Source of the DNA: Flavobacterium cupriresistens
GTDB lineage: Bacteria; Bacteroidota; Bacteroidia; Flavobacteriales; Flavobacteriaceae
Direction of reading: 5' to 3'
Assembly: GCF_020911925.1 (NCBI RefSeq)
Contig: NZ_CP087134.1
Location: 2,046,001-2,110,000 of the forward strand
DNA: 64,000 bases
The first letter of the stretch is position 1, and every line of letters starts with the position of its first letter. A program made the position numbers and the translations under genes. Below, piece after piece: positions 1 to 8,294 of the stretch. Under the pieces are notes generated by a model. The model saw only the letters and a program-made list of their open reading frames with translations. It did no database searches and was not told the DNA's origin.

Positions 1-1160
1 TTACAGGAGACGGTTATACTGCTAAAGGGAATGAGATTATCGCTAGAATTCAAAAATACAAAGCAGACATTAAAGCTGCTTTAGGATCAGATAAAAAATA
101 CGCTAACATTATTTCAGAGATCGATCAAAAATTTGATGTATCTGATGTTAAAAACAAAGACGGTATAAAAGAAAAATACTTAGCTTATCATTTTAAAGGT
201 TTCCCTGCAATCGCATCAGCTGCTAAACTTTCAGCTTGGCAAAATGATGTTACTAAATTGGAAACTGATGTTTACAACAGTGCTTTAGGTAAGGCTGCGG
301 TTGCTGCTGCATCTTATAGCAATTATCAAGCAATTGTTGTTTTAGACAAAAATGCTTACTTCCAAGGAGAAAAAGTTACAGGTAAGGTAGTTTTAGGTCG
401 TTATGACGAAAACACTAAACCAACTTCATTCCAAGGTCCTGGACAAATCGTTAACGGACAAGCGGTTATTTCATTAACTGCCGGAGGTGTTGGAGAGCAA
501 GATATTAATGGTCAATTTACTTTCTTGGAAGACGGAAAAAACATTCCTCTTAAATTTGCCGGGAAGTATGTTGTAGTACCAAGACCAAATGCTGCTACTA
601 TTTCTGCAGATAAAATGAATGTAGTTTATAGAGGAGTGGTTAACCCAATCTCTGTATCATTCGCTGGTGTTGATGCAAACAAAATTGTTGCAAGTGCTCC
701 TGGATTAGTTTCTGCAGGTAAACCAGGTAAATATAACATGAGCCCGGGTCAAGGTACTGAAGCTACAATTTCTGTAACTGGAACATTGCCAAACGGTGAT
801 AAAGTAACAGACAAGAAAACATTCAGAATTAAAGGTATTCCTGGACCAACAGGAACAATTAGAGGTGAGATGGGTGTTGTTAAAGGACCTAAATCTAACT
901 TAGAAATTGCTACTATTGGTGCTAAATTACTTGATTTTGATTTTGAAGTTGGTTTAGATGTTGTTGGATTTAATTTAAAAGTTACTGGACAACCTACAGT
1001 TGTAGTTAGCGGTAACAGATTAAATGCACAATGCAAACAAATTCTTTCAAGAGCAGGTAAAGGAGATCAAGTTACTATTTCTGAAATTAAAACTAAACTT
1101 GTTGGAGCTGGTAGTTATTTATTACCAAGAACTGCTCCGGTAATTTACGAAATACAATAA
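1..1160 (+). CDS. gldM: GldM, C-terminal part (5' end outside the window)
   Basis: The reading frame is open from base 3 to the TAA at 1158-1160 and gives about 385 residues with no start inside the window. The earliest internal ATG, at 258, is not a plausible start because coding continues upstream of it. GldM is the inner-membrane/periplasmic motor subunit that works with GldL to power type IX secretion and gliding. The part seen here should be the periplasmic portion: Gly- and Val-rich beta domains such as the stretch around GTIRGEMGVVKG, ending in EIQ. No membrane helix is visible, as expected for the C-terminal portion. It is followed 41 bp later by gldN, the usual gldKLMN order. The call rests on recognised sequence plus context. 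Confidence 0.93.
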   Translation, partial: TGDGYTAKGNEIIARIQKYKADIKAALGSDKKYANIISEIDQKFDVSDVKNKDGIKEKYLAYHFKGFPAIASAAKLSAWQNDVTKLETDVYNSALGKAAVAAASYSNYQAIVVLDKNAYFQGEKVTGKVVLGRYDENTKPTSFQGPGQIVNGQAVISLTAGGVGEQDINGQFTFLEDGKNIPLKFAGKYVVVPRPNAATISADKMNVVYRGVVNPISVSFAGVDANKIVASAPGLVSAGKPGKYNMSPGQGTEATISVTGTLPNGDKVTDKKTFRIKGIPGPTGTIRGEMGVVKGPKSNLEIATIGAKLLDFDFEVGLDVVGFNLKVTGQPTVVVSGNRLNAQCKQILSRAGKGDQVTISEIKTKLVGAGSYLLPRTAPVIYEIQ

Positions 1161-1201
1161 TAAAGTAGGTAAAACTACGTTCAATATCTTATAATGGTAT
1201 C

Positions 1202-2194
1202 ATGATGAAAGTAAGAATTTTTTTAATAGCTATTGTTTCTATCGCTGGAGGTTTTGCTTCTAATGCGCAATCGAATTTGCTTAATGCAAAAACACCGGAT
1301 CAGATAGGACTTAAAACTCCTGCGCAGCTTATCTCCGATAATGATAAACCATTAGCTTATGGTTATGTTGATGACAGAGATGTATTGATGGGGAAAACTA
1401 CTTGGGAAATCATTGATTTAAATGAAAAAATTAACTTCCCATTATACTTTCCGGTAGATACGGCTAATATTGGCCCTGACAGACGTTCTCTTTATGACGC
1501 TTTGACTAAAGCTATGAAAAATGGCAAAATAACTGAAGTGTATTCAGATAGCTATTTTAATACTAAAAAATCTCTGAAAGACATCCAAGGATCATTATCA
1601 CGTATCGATACAACTGATGCAGGTAGAGAGTTAATTAACCAATACCCTGATGACTACAAAACTCACGTTGTGAAGAAAAAAGTAGTTACCGGTACAGGTA
1701 AAAAGAAAGTAGTAACTTATGTTGACGAAACTGTAGGTGCTACCAGAACCGTTCCTGCTGAATATATTTTGAAGCAAGATCTTACCTCTGCTGATGTTAC
1801 ACAGTACAAAATAAAAGGATACTGGTATTTCGACAAACGTCAAAGTGAATTGAAATATCGTTTATTGGGTATTTGCCCGGTAACTCCTGATGTTTATACT
1901 ATGAACAGTGATGAGAAGGATTATATCGAGTTGTTTTGGATTTTCTATCCAAACTCAAGAGAAGCATTGCACGAAGCAAAAGCTTTTAATGACAATAACT
2001 CAGCGCTTCCGATTTCATTCGATCAGATTTTAAACTCAAGACGTTTTAACGCTATTTTGTACAAAGAAGAAAACTTGTACGGAGATCGTGAGATCAAAGA
2101 ATACATGAAAGACAATGCACAAAATCAGTTGTTAGAATCTGAAAGAGTAAAAGAGAAGATTCGTAACTTCGAACAAGATATGTGGAACTACTAA
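1202..2194 (+). CDS. gldN: GldN, type IX secretion/gliding protein
   Basis: 330 residues with an N-terminal signal peptide (basic MMKVR, hydrophobic core, likely cleavage after SNAQ near residue 23). GldN is a periplasmic or outer-membrane-associated T9SS component that works with GldK. The two adjacent ATGs at 1202 and 1205 are both possible starts. The core, including DDRDVLMGKTTWEIIDLNEK and the GYWYFDKRQSELKYRLLGI region, is almost identical to the next gene at 2600-3592, so the pair matches the gldN/gldO arrangement known from Flavobacterium johnsoniae. A hairpin terminator follows at 2217-2254, so gldO probably has its own transcription unit. Confidence 0.95.
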   Translation: MMKVRIFLIAIVSIAGGFASNAQSNLLNAKTPDQIGLKTPAQLISDNDKPLAYGYVDDRDVLMGKTTWEIIDLNEKINFPLYFPVDTANIGPDRRSLYDALTKAMKNGKITEVYSDSYFNTKKSLKDIQGSLSRIDTTDAGRELINQYPDDYKTHVVKKKVVTGTGKKKVVTYVDETVGATRTVPAEYILKQDLTSADVTQYKIKGYWYFDKRQSELKYRLLGICPVTPDVYTMNSDEKDYIELFWIFYPNSREALHEAKAFNDNNSALPISFDQILNSRRFNAILYKEENLYGDREIKEYMKDNAQNQLLESERVKEKIRNFEQDMWNY

Positions 2195-2216
2195 GTTTCT
2201 GAAATTAAATTATATG

Positions 2217-2254
2217 AAAAACTCTTACTGCCTTGGTAGTAAGAGTTTTTTTTT
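2217..2254 (+). terminator. Rho-independent terminator after gldN
   Basis: The stem AAAACTCTTACT / AGTAAGAGTTTT encloses a short loop and is followed by a run of nine or more T. A closely similar hairpin follows gldO at 3615-3651, and the bases between stop codon and hairpin are alike too. The terminator was therefore probably copied with the gene. Confidence 0.85.
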
Positions 2255-2434
2255 GGTCGTATCTGAGGCGCTTTCAGGTGTAAATACGTGGTTTTCAATG
2301 TGGTGTAGGATATTGTCGTTATTTTTTTGTAATTTTAATAAATGTGTCGAGAATATTCAGGGTTCAAGTCTTGAAGTTGTGAAGCAGTAAAATTGGATGT
2401 CATAATTTAGTTTGTTTTGAAAATACAGACAGCG

Positions 2435-2460
2435 TTTGTTCTTTCGACGAAGGAGAAATC
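2435..2460. repeat. Dispersed 26-bp repeat (CTTTCGACGAAGGAGAAATC type), copy 1
   Basis: The 26 bases here recur identically at 28931-28956. The core CTTTCGACGAAG is nearly self-complementary. The copy sits in the 405-bp gap between gldN and gldO. Apart from this repeat, the gldN terminator and a gldO leader resembling that of gldN (TACGTTyAATATCTTATA just before the ATG), I see no gene in the gap. Confidence 0.7.
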
Positions 2461-2599
2461 TCCACAAGTAGCTCTGTAAAAACGAGCTTAGTAAACAAAG
2501 ATTTTTCCTTTTTTGAAATTGACAGCATTGCGGAAAATGAGGCTTGATGCATATTCAGTGAGTGTACGGAGTTACGTTTAATATCTTATAGTATTTATC

Positions 2600-3592
2600 A
2601 TGATGAAGATTAGATTTTTCTTAGTAACAATTGTTTTTATTGCAGGAAGTTTTACTTCAAACTCACAATCCAATTTGCTTAATGCGAAAACGGCGAATCA
2701 AATTGGACTTAAGACTCCCGCTCAGCGTATATCAGATAATGATAAACCTTTGGCTTATGGTTATGTTGACGACAGAGATGTATTGTTGGGTAAGACCGTC
2801 TGGGAGATCATCGACTTGAATGAAAAAATTAACTTCCCATTATACTTTCCGGTTGATACCGCCAATATTGGCTCGGAGAGACGTTCGTTATATGATGTTT
2901 TGACAAAAGCGATGCGGAACGGTAAAATAACCGAAGTTTATGCGGATAGTTATTTCAATACTAAAAAATCGTTGAAAGACATTCAGGGATCATTATCCCG
3001 TGTTGATACAACGGACGCAGGAAGAGAGTTAATTAATCAATATCCGGACGATTATAGGACACGTATTGTAAAGAAAAAAGTGGTGACCGGTACCGGTAAA
3101 AAGAAAAGCGTGACGTATGTTGATCAGACCGTTCCGGCTTCGAGAACTGTTCCTGCCGAATATATTTTGAAGCAAGACCTTACCGCTGCTGATGTGACCC
3201 AATATAAAATAAAAGGGTATTGGTATTTTGATAAACGTCAGAGTGAATTGAAATATCGTTTACTGGGTATTTGCCCTGTAACTCCCGATGTGTATACGAT
3301 GAATAGTGATGAAAAGGACTATATTGAATTGTTTTGGGTTTTCTTTCCCAATGCGCGCGAGGTATTACATGAAGGGAAGGCTTTTAATGATAAAAATTCG
3401 GCACTTCCTATTTCGTTCGATCAGCTTTTAAATTCGCGGCGTTTTAATGCCGTTATCTACAAAGAAGAAAACGTTTATGGGGATCGTGAAATAAAAGATT
3501 ATATGAAAAACAATGCCGACTATCAATTGTGGGAGGCTGAAAGGGTTAAGGAAAAGATTCGCGACCTCGAACAAGATATGTGGACCTACTAG
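2600..3592 (+). CDS. gldO: GldO, tandem paralogue of GldN
   Basis: 330 residues, the same length as GldN and colinear with it without gaps. The signal peptide ends near SNSQ. Differences are scattered substitutions (for example DVLLGKTVWEII against DVLMGKTTWEII). Codon use is shifted toward more G/C-ending codons than gldN, so the copies have diverged at silent sites while the protein is conserved. In F. johnsoniae GldO is partly redundant with GldN. Here the gene has its own leader, similar to gldN's, and its own terminator, which suggests separate expression. Calling this copy gldO follows gene order, because sequence alone cannot tell which copy is ancestral. Confidence 0.9.
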   Translation: MMKIRFFLVTIVFIAGSFTSNSQSNLLNAKTANQIGLKTPAQRISDNDKPLAYGYVDDRDVLLGKTVWEIIDLNEKINFPLYFPVDTANIGSERRSLYDVLTKAMRNGKITEVYADSYFNTKKSLKDIQGSLSRVDTTDAGRELINQYPDDYRTRIVKKKVVTGTGKKKSVTYVDQTVPASRTVPAEYILKQDLTAADVTQYKIKGYWYFDKRQSELKYRLLGICPVTPDVYTMNSDEKDYIELFWVFFPNAREVLHEGKAFNDKNSALPISFDQLLNSRRFNAVIYKEENVYGDREIKDYMKNNADYQLWEAERVKEKIRDLEQDMWTY

Positions 3593-3614
3593 GCTCGTAA
3601 AATTAAATTATAAG

Positions 3615-3651
3615 AAAAACTCTTAGTACCTTTGTAGTAAGAGTTTTTTTT
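3615..3651 (+). terminator. Rho-independent terminator after gldO
   Basis: The left arm AAAAACTCTTAGTAC pairs imperfectly with GTAGTAAGAGTTTTT and is followed by a T run. It is a diverged copy of the gldN terminator. Confidence 0.8.
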
Positions 3652-3669
3652 ATTTTACCATTATTGAAT

Positions 3670-4719
3670 ATGATTGATTATCTCATTGTCGGATCAGGAT
3701 TAGCCGGAATTTCGTTTGCTGAACGAGCGCTTCAAAACCATAAAACTATTTTAGTAATTGATGATAAATCTCAAATATCATCAAGAGTGGCGGGAGGTTT
3801 ATACAATCCCGTTATTCTAAAGCGATTTAGTGAAGTCTGGAAAGCACAGGAGCAATTAGATTTGATGGATGAATTCTACAGTCAGTTGGAAGCTAAATTG
3901 GAAACCAAATTTAATTTCAGGCTTCCTATTCTCAGAAAATTCTTTTCTATTGAAGAGCAGAATAACTGGTTTTTAGCCTCTGATAAACCACTGTTGGCTA
4001 ATTTCCTTTCTACAAAGTTGATTTTTAAGAAATATACAGGAATCGATTCGCCTTTTGATTATGGTGAAGTATTACACACAGGTTATGTCGATACAGGACT
4101 TTTGTTGGATAAATATCAGGCGTATTTGATTCAGAATAAGTTGTTGCAACAGGAATCATTTGACTATTCTAAATTGATTGTTGAAGAAGATTTTGTAACC
4201 TATAATGGGATTGAAGCCCGAAATGTAATCTTCGCAGAAGGCTTTGGTTTGCACGCCAATCCATTTTTTCAGGATTTGCCGCTTGATGGTACAAAAGGGG
4301 AGTTGTTTATTATAAAAGCACCGGATCTTGATTTGGATGTTATTGTGAACACCAGCGTCTTTATTTTGCCTCTGGGAGATGATTTATACAAAGTGGGTGC
4401 TACTTACAATTGGCAGGACAAAACTGCTACTCCAACAGCAGAAGGAAGAGCGGAATTAACAGAGCGTATTCAAGAGATCATCAATTGTGATTTCGAGATT
4501 GTATCGCATTTTGGTGGAGTAAGGCCAACAGTAAAAGACCGAAGACCTATTATTGGTACACATAACCTACATCAACGATTACACCTTTTAAACGGGCTGG
4601 GAACACGTGGTGTAATGCTCGGACCGGCAATGGCAAAAGATTTGTTTGCTTATATTGAAGACAAAACGCCTTTAGATCCGGTGATTGATATTTACCGTTT
4701 TTATAAAAAAAGAAAATAA
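3670..4719 (+). CDS. FAD-dependent oxidoreductase, DAO/glycine oxidase type
   Basis: About 349 residues from the ATG at 3670. A TTG two codons upstream is possible, but the ATG directly precedes the hydrophobic beta strand and is preferred. The N-terminal IVGSGLAGISFAE is the GxGxxG dinucleotide-binding loop of the Rossmann fold, followed by VIDDKSQISSRVAGGLYNPV, typical of the D-amino-acid-oxidase family. The C-terminal GLGTRGVMLGPAMAK matches the second FAD-contacting segment of that family. The substrate cannot be deduced. No membrane segment or signal peptide is seen, so it is likely cytoplasmic. It starts about 20 bp after the gldO terminator and ends 5 bp before the convergent DUF983 gene. 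Confidence 0.85.
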   Translation: MIDYLIVGSGLAGISFAERALQNHKTILVIDDKSQISSRVAGGLYNPVILKRFSEVWKAQEQLDLMDEFYSQLEAKLETKFNFRLPILRKFFSIEEQNNWFLASDKPLLANFLSTKLIFKKYTGIDSPFDYGEVLHTGYVDTGLLLDKYQAYLIQNKLLQQESFDYSKLIVEEDFVTYNGIEARNVIFAEGFGLHANPFFQDLPLDGTKGELFIIKAPDLDLDVIVNTSVFILPLGDDLYKVGATYNWQDKTATPTAEGRAELTERIQEIINCDFEIVSHFGGVRPTVKDRRPIIGTHNLHQRLHLLNGLGTRGVMLGPAMAKDLFAYIEDKTPLDPVIDIYRFYKKRK

Positions 4720-4724
4720 GTAGT

Positions 4725-5120
4725 TTATTGTTTTTTTGCTTTTGGATCTGCTTTTGCATCGTAAGAGACGAACATATTGATGTAGATGTTTCTTGAAAGA
4801 CGCAAAACAAAAGGGAATAACACTACTAAAGTAACAATAATAGCCAGAAACGATTGCTCGATAGTACTCTCAAAAAACACGAACGAAACAATAAAAGCTG
4901 CAATTCCCACTGCGACATTTAATCCGTAGCTCACATACATTGCACCGTAGAAAAAGGAAGGTTCAATTTGATATTTTAATCCGCAATGGCTGCAGTTCTC
5001 ATTCATTTTGAGAACTTTAGTCAAATGAAGCGGATTTTGGTCTGCATACATGCTTTCATTTTGACATTTTGGACAACTTCCTGTTAAAATACTATTTATT
5101 TTAGATCCTTTTTTGAACAT
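4725..5120 (-). CDS. DUF983 family small membrane protein
   Basis: 131 residues. The N-terminal half carries two Cys pairs (CPKCQNE near residue 18 and CSHCG near residue 43) that look like a zinc ribbon. Two hydrophobic segments follow (about residues 58-83 and 90-107) and the tail is basic. This layout is typical of DUF983 proteins, which are common in Bacteroidota and have no firm function. The gene is convergent with the FAD oxidoreductase. Confidence 0.8.
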   Translation of the reverse strand: MFKKGSKINSILTGSCPKCQNESMYADQNPLHLTKVLKMNENCSHCGLKYQIEPSFFYGAMYVSYGLNVAVGIAAFIVSFVFFESTIEQSFLAIIVTLVVLFPFVLRLSRNIYINMFVSYDAKADPKAKKQ

Positions 5121-5166
5121 TTATATGGGGCGTATTTATGAAATAGTGTGGACTTGATTTAAAATT

Positions 5167-5403
5167 TTAATAATTCGTACTGAACGATCGTCTTTTTTTG
5201 ATTGCTTCGAATTCAATGTAAATATAGTGATAAAGTTTGTCTTTTTTATGGAATTGGGAATCTCGTTTGTTTGTATTTTGAGTCATTTTCGCTAGTGCTT
5301 TGGGGCTGAATAGGTTTGCCGGAGAATATTCAGAATAGTGTTGTTTTCTATGATTTTTGTTGATTTTGTTGATAAATATTTCTCTTTTTACGTACTCCCA
5401 CAT
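5167..5403 (-). CDS. Small hypothetical protein (doubtful)
   Basis: 78 codons from an ATG, very rich in Lys, Asn, His and Tyr, with no recognisable domain, signal peptide or membrane helix. It fills most of the 345-bp gap between DUF983 and the first TerD gene and is divergent from the Ter cluster. The composition is close to what AT-rich noncoding DNA would give, so this may be a chance open frame. If it is not a gene, the gap would simply hold the promoter region of the Ter cluster. Confidence 0.25.
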   Translation of the reverse strand: MWEYVKREIFINKINKNHRKQHYSEYSPANLFSPKALAKMTQNTNKRDSQFHKKDKLYHYIYIEFEAIKKRRSFSTNY

Positions 5404-5465
5404 TTTTCATGAGGGGCTTTTTTGTATCATTGTATAGTTTAAGAAATTCTAATTAAAATATCGTA

Positions 5466-6041
5466 ATGGCTATAAATTTACAAAAAGGGCAAAAAATTGA
5501 TATTGGCTTGTTTAAGATTACAATTGGGTTAGGATGGGATCCAAATGAAGGAACGGGACACGATTTTGACTTAGATGCTTCAGCGATTATGATTAATGCA
5601 AACCGTAAGCTTTTAGGAGAAAATTATTTTGTCTTTTACAATAATCTGAACTCTCCCGATGGAGCATTAGAGCACACAGGAGACGATCCGACAGGAGGAA
5701 ACAGTGATGGTGATGATGACGAAGCAATAAAGGTAGACCTCAGTAAATTAGATGCTACTGTTGAAGAAATTCTTTTTGTAGTGACTATCGAAGATTTTGA
5801 ACGTAGAAAACAAAATTTCGGACAGGTGCGAAATTCTTATATCAGAATTGTAGATGATGCCAACGGTCAGGAAATTGCCAAGTACGAATTAGACGAGGAT
5901 TTTTCTATAGAGACCGGAGTAGAATTTGGCAGGTTGTACAAACGAAACGGTAATTGGAGATTTGAAGCTTCCGGTATCGGGTATAGAGCCGATTTAAGTT
6001 TTTTTCTGGAGAAATATTACTCAGGAGAAATTATTAAATAA
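5466..6041 (+). CDS. terD: TerD family protein (first gene of the Ter cluster)
   Basis: 191 residues that begin MAINLQKGQKIDI, the standard TerD opening. It shows GLGWDPNE, FDLDASA, and the acidic HTGDDPTGG...SDGDDDEAI loop, which in TerD proteins binds calcium. The middle contains RKQNFGQVRNSYIRI and the end WRFEASGIGYR, both family hallmarks. The C-terminus (FFLEKYYSGEIIK) differs from the KGGLxDYLNKYN ending of two paralogues downstream. TerD proteins are cytoplasmic calcium-binding components of the Ter stress response (tellurite, phage, colicin). A 217-bp gap with a hairpin repeat separates it from the rest of the cluster, so it may be expressed apart. Confidence 0.93.
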   Translation: MAINLQKGQKIDIGLFKITIGLGWDPNEGTGHDFDLDASAIMINANRKLLGENYFVFYNNLNSPDGALEHTGDDPTGGNSDGDDDEAIKVDLSKLDATVEEILFVVTIEDFERRKQNFGQVRNSYIRIVDDANGQEIAKYELDEDFSIETGVEFGRLYKRNGNWRFEASGIGYRADLSFFLEKYYSGEIIK

Positions 6042-6086
6042 AACCCGGGATTTCAAATAGAGTAAGAATCAATTGGAGTATGGGTC

Positions 6087-6194
6087 AATGTCATTAAATT
6101 AAGGATTCTTAAAGAAAGTCTCACGTAGATTTTAACAGAACAAAAAAATCCGCAAAATCCGCAAAATCTGCGTGAAAAAATCTCTTAACTTTAT
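6087..6194. repeat. Long imperfect hairpin repeat (CGCAGATTT family member)
   Basis: GTCATTAAATTAAG near the left end pairs imperfectly with CTTAACTTTATGAC at the right end. Inside are TCACGTAGATTTT and AAAATCTGCGTGA, also in inverted orientation. The inner arms resemble the hairpins at 27179-27263 and 30319-30434. It occupies the gap between the first TerD gene and the HAD gene. Confidence 0.6.
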
Positions 6195-6258
6195 GACAGT
6201 AAGGTATGGTTTGAGTAAACGATATCGTTTAGAATATGCATTTTTTAAATAAAGACTT

Positions 6259-6924
6259 TTGGAAATAAATTATAAAAATTACAGTCACCTTTCTTTTGAT
6301 TTGTGGCTGACTTTAATAAAATCAAATCCGGAATTTAAGCAAAGAAGGAACTTGTTATTCAAGGATTTCTTTGAAATTAACCATGGAATTGAAAAAGTAA
6401 ATGAAGTAGTTCGGTATTATGATGTTTTATGCAATACAATTAACGAAAAAACAGGATTAAATTTAGATACATACGAGATTTATTATTTAATTTTAAGCGC
6501 TTTAGACGTAGATATGGATCAAAACGGAACAGATCGACTGTCTCAGTTTTATGATCATACAGAAGAATTGTTTCTGGAGTTTAAACCGGTATTAATTTAT
6601 CCGGAGATACAAAAGATGTTTAAAGACGTTACCGATCAGGGTAAAACGATTAACATTTTGAGCAATACCGCCTTTATTAAAGGTCGAACTTTAAGAAAGG
6701 TATTGCAACATTACGAGTTGTCGGAGTATTTTAAATTTCATATTTACTCGGATGAAGTTGGGTTTTCAAAACCAAACCAGCAGATTTTTCAATTGGTATT
6801 GGATGAAATTGAGACTTATAAAAAAATAGAAAAAAAAGATGTTTTGCATATCGGAGATAATCCTATTGCAGATTACAATGGAGCATTAGAGTTTGGTTTT
6901 AATGCACATTTATTAAAAAATTAA
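6259..6924 (+). CDS. HAD-superfamily hydrolase-like protein of the Ter cluster
   Basis: 221 residues from a TTG start at 6259; I see no upstream in-frame ATG. The HAD motifs are readable: motif I LSFDLWLTL (nucleophile D14), motif II LSNT (S135), motif III FSKPNQ (K171) and motif IV HIGDNPIADYNGA (D200, D205). The acid/base Asp normally two residues after the nucleophile is replaced by Trp16, so classical phosphatase chemistry may be altered. An all-alpha cap lies between motifs I and II. The next gene follows after 2 bp, so the two are surely co-translated. HAD and phosphoribosyltransferase-like genes are known companions of Ter operons, probably as a small-molecule biosynthetic module; the product is unknown. 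Confidence 0.82.
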   Translation: MEINYKNYSHLSFDLWLTLIKSNPEFKQRRNLLFKDFFEINHGIEKVNEVVRYYDVLCNTINEKTGLNLDTYEIYYLILSALDVDMDQNGTDRLSQFYDHTEELFLEFKPVLIYPEIQKMFKDVTDQGKTINILSNTAFIKGRTLRKVLQHYELSEYFKFHIYSDEVGFSKPNQQIFQLVLDEIETYKKIEKKDVLHIGDNPIADYNGALEFGFNAHLLKN

Positions 6925-6926
6925 AA

Positions 6927-7733
6927 GTGAATAAAAGTTACAGCTTACACAAAATAACAGAAAAAGAAAACTGCCCCTTTGAGGAGGCAGCCTATAGCAG
7001 GTTTAAATTTGGAGATAAATTCTATGCAGAGCAATTTGCAAAAGAATTGTTTGAAGGATTTGCTGTTCAATTTAAAGACCTAATCTTGTCTAATACAGAG
7101 ATTGTCATTTTACCAAGTCCTTATTTGTCCATTCCGACAGCATCAAACTTTTTATGCTACTATTTTAAAAAAGAACTCAATGGGTTTTTGTTTAAAAATG
7201 GTAAAAAGGCCTGTATTGAATCTAAAATTTACAGAAATCAAACCTATGTTACCGATTATGGAAATTTGGATTTTGAGGAGAGAGTTAAATTAATCTCAAA
7301 CGATACCTACTACATCGATCGTAATTTTATCGAGGGCAAACTTTGCATTTTTGTTGATGACATCAAGATAACCGGTAGCCATGAGCATACGGTAATAAAG
7401 ATTCTGGATCAATATGATGTAAAAGGAGATTTTGTTTTTGTTTATTTTGCGGAATTAGTAAACAAAGGAATTCATCCAAAAATCGAAAATCACTACAATT
7501 ATTTTGCAGTTCACAATGTAGAAGATATTGTTTCTATTATTAACAGTGAGCATTTTCAGTACAATACCAGAATTGTAAAATTTATTTTGAGTCTGGACGC
7601 AGAACAGTTTGCTTTTTTGGCAGCCAGCATTCCGACGGCAAAAAGCAACGAATTATTTCATCTGGCAATTAGTAATAACTACCATCAAATTTTAGAATAT
7701 AAAAGCAATATTAACGTAATAAAAATAGATTAA
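6927..7733 (+). CDS. Phosphoribosyltransferase-like protein of the Ter cluster
   Basis: 268 residues from a GTG start 2 bp after the HAD stop. Residues 141-150 (IFVDDIKITG) fit the PRPP-binding loop of type I phosphoribosyltransferases (hydrophobic strand, two acids, then T-G). ILPSPYLSIPTASN (61-74) could be the preceding phosphate-binding strand-loop. The C-terminal 90 residues are unrecognised. PRTase-HAD pairs in Ter operons are thought to act on a nucleotide-derived metabolite; this is inference. The TerD gene starts 3 bp after the stop. The other parts of the larger Ter biosynthetic module I would expect (ATP-grasp, CitE-like) are absent from this window. Confidence 0.72.
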   Translation: MNKSYSLHKITEKENCPFEEAAYSRFKFGDKFYAEQFAKELFEGFAVQFKDLILSNTEIVILPSPYLSIPTASNFLCYYFKKELNGFLFKNGKKACIESKIYRNQTYVTDYGNLDFEERVKLISNDTYYIDRNFIEGKLCIFVDDIKITGSHEHTVIKILDQYDVKGDFVFVYFAELVNKGIHPKIENHYNYFAVHNVEDIVSIINSEHFQYNTRIVKFILSLDAEQFAFLAASIPTAKSNELFHLAISNNYHQILEYKSNINVIKID

Positions 7734-7736
7734 ATT

Positions 7737-8291
7737 ATGGCTATCAATTTGCAAAAAGGACAAAGAGAAAATATAAATGCGCCAAAATTCACCATTGGTT
7801 TAGGATGGGATACAAACAACAGTAGTACAGGTTCAGGTTTTGATCTTGATGCTTCTGTTTTTATTCTGGGAGATAACGGTAAGATATTATCAGACTCTCA
7901 TTTTATATTCTACAATAATCTAAAGTCACCGGATGAATCAGTTATTCACACAGGAGATAACCTGACAGGAGACGGAGACGGAGATGATGAGCAAGTAAAA
8001 ATAGATTTAACCAAAATTGATGCAGCAGCAAAAGAAATTTGTGTTGTAGTTACAATTCATGATGCCCACAACAGAAAGCAAAATTTCGGACAGGTGCGTA
8101 ATTCATTCATTCGTATTGTAGACGATTCGAATACGACTGAATTAGTTAAATACGAATTAGAAGAAGATTTCTCTATAGAAACGGCCGTTGAATTTGGAAG
8201 AATATACAACAAAGACGGACAATGGAAATTTGAAGCTAAGGGAGCCGGAATGAAAGGCGGATTAGAAGATTACTTAAATAAATATAACTAA
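7737..8291 (+). CDS. terD: TerD family protein
   Basis: 184 residues with all TerD hallmarks: MAINLQKGQR, FTIGLGWDTN, FDLDASVFIL, the acidic loop HTGDNLTGDGDGDDE, KQNFGQVRNSFIRIVDD and GGLEDYLNKYN. It is much closer to the protein at 10997-11548 than to the one at 5466-6041. It lies 3 bp after the PRTase-like gene and 3 bp before the next TerD-like gene. Expected to be a cytoplasmic calcium-binding stress protein. Confidence 0.94.
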   Translation: MAINLQKGQRENINAPKFTIGLGWDTNNSSTGSGFDLDASVFILGDNGKILSDSHFIFYNNLKSPDESVIHTGDNLTGDGDGDDEQVKIDLTKIDAAAKEICVVVTIHDAHNRKQNFGQVRNSFIRIVDDSNTTELVKYELEEDFSIETAVEFGRIYNKDGQWKFEAKGAGMKGGLEDYLNKYN

Positions 8292-8294
8292 GAT

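Noticed and set aside
2355..2375. tRNA-like GGTTCAA sequence in the gldN-gldO gap
   Set aside because: No acceptor stem, D-arm or anticodon arm could be paired around it. No tRNA was found elsewhere in the window.
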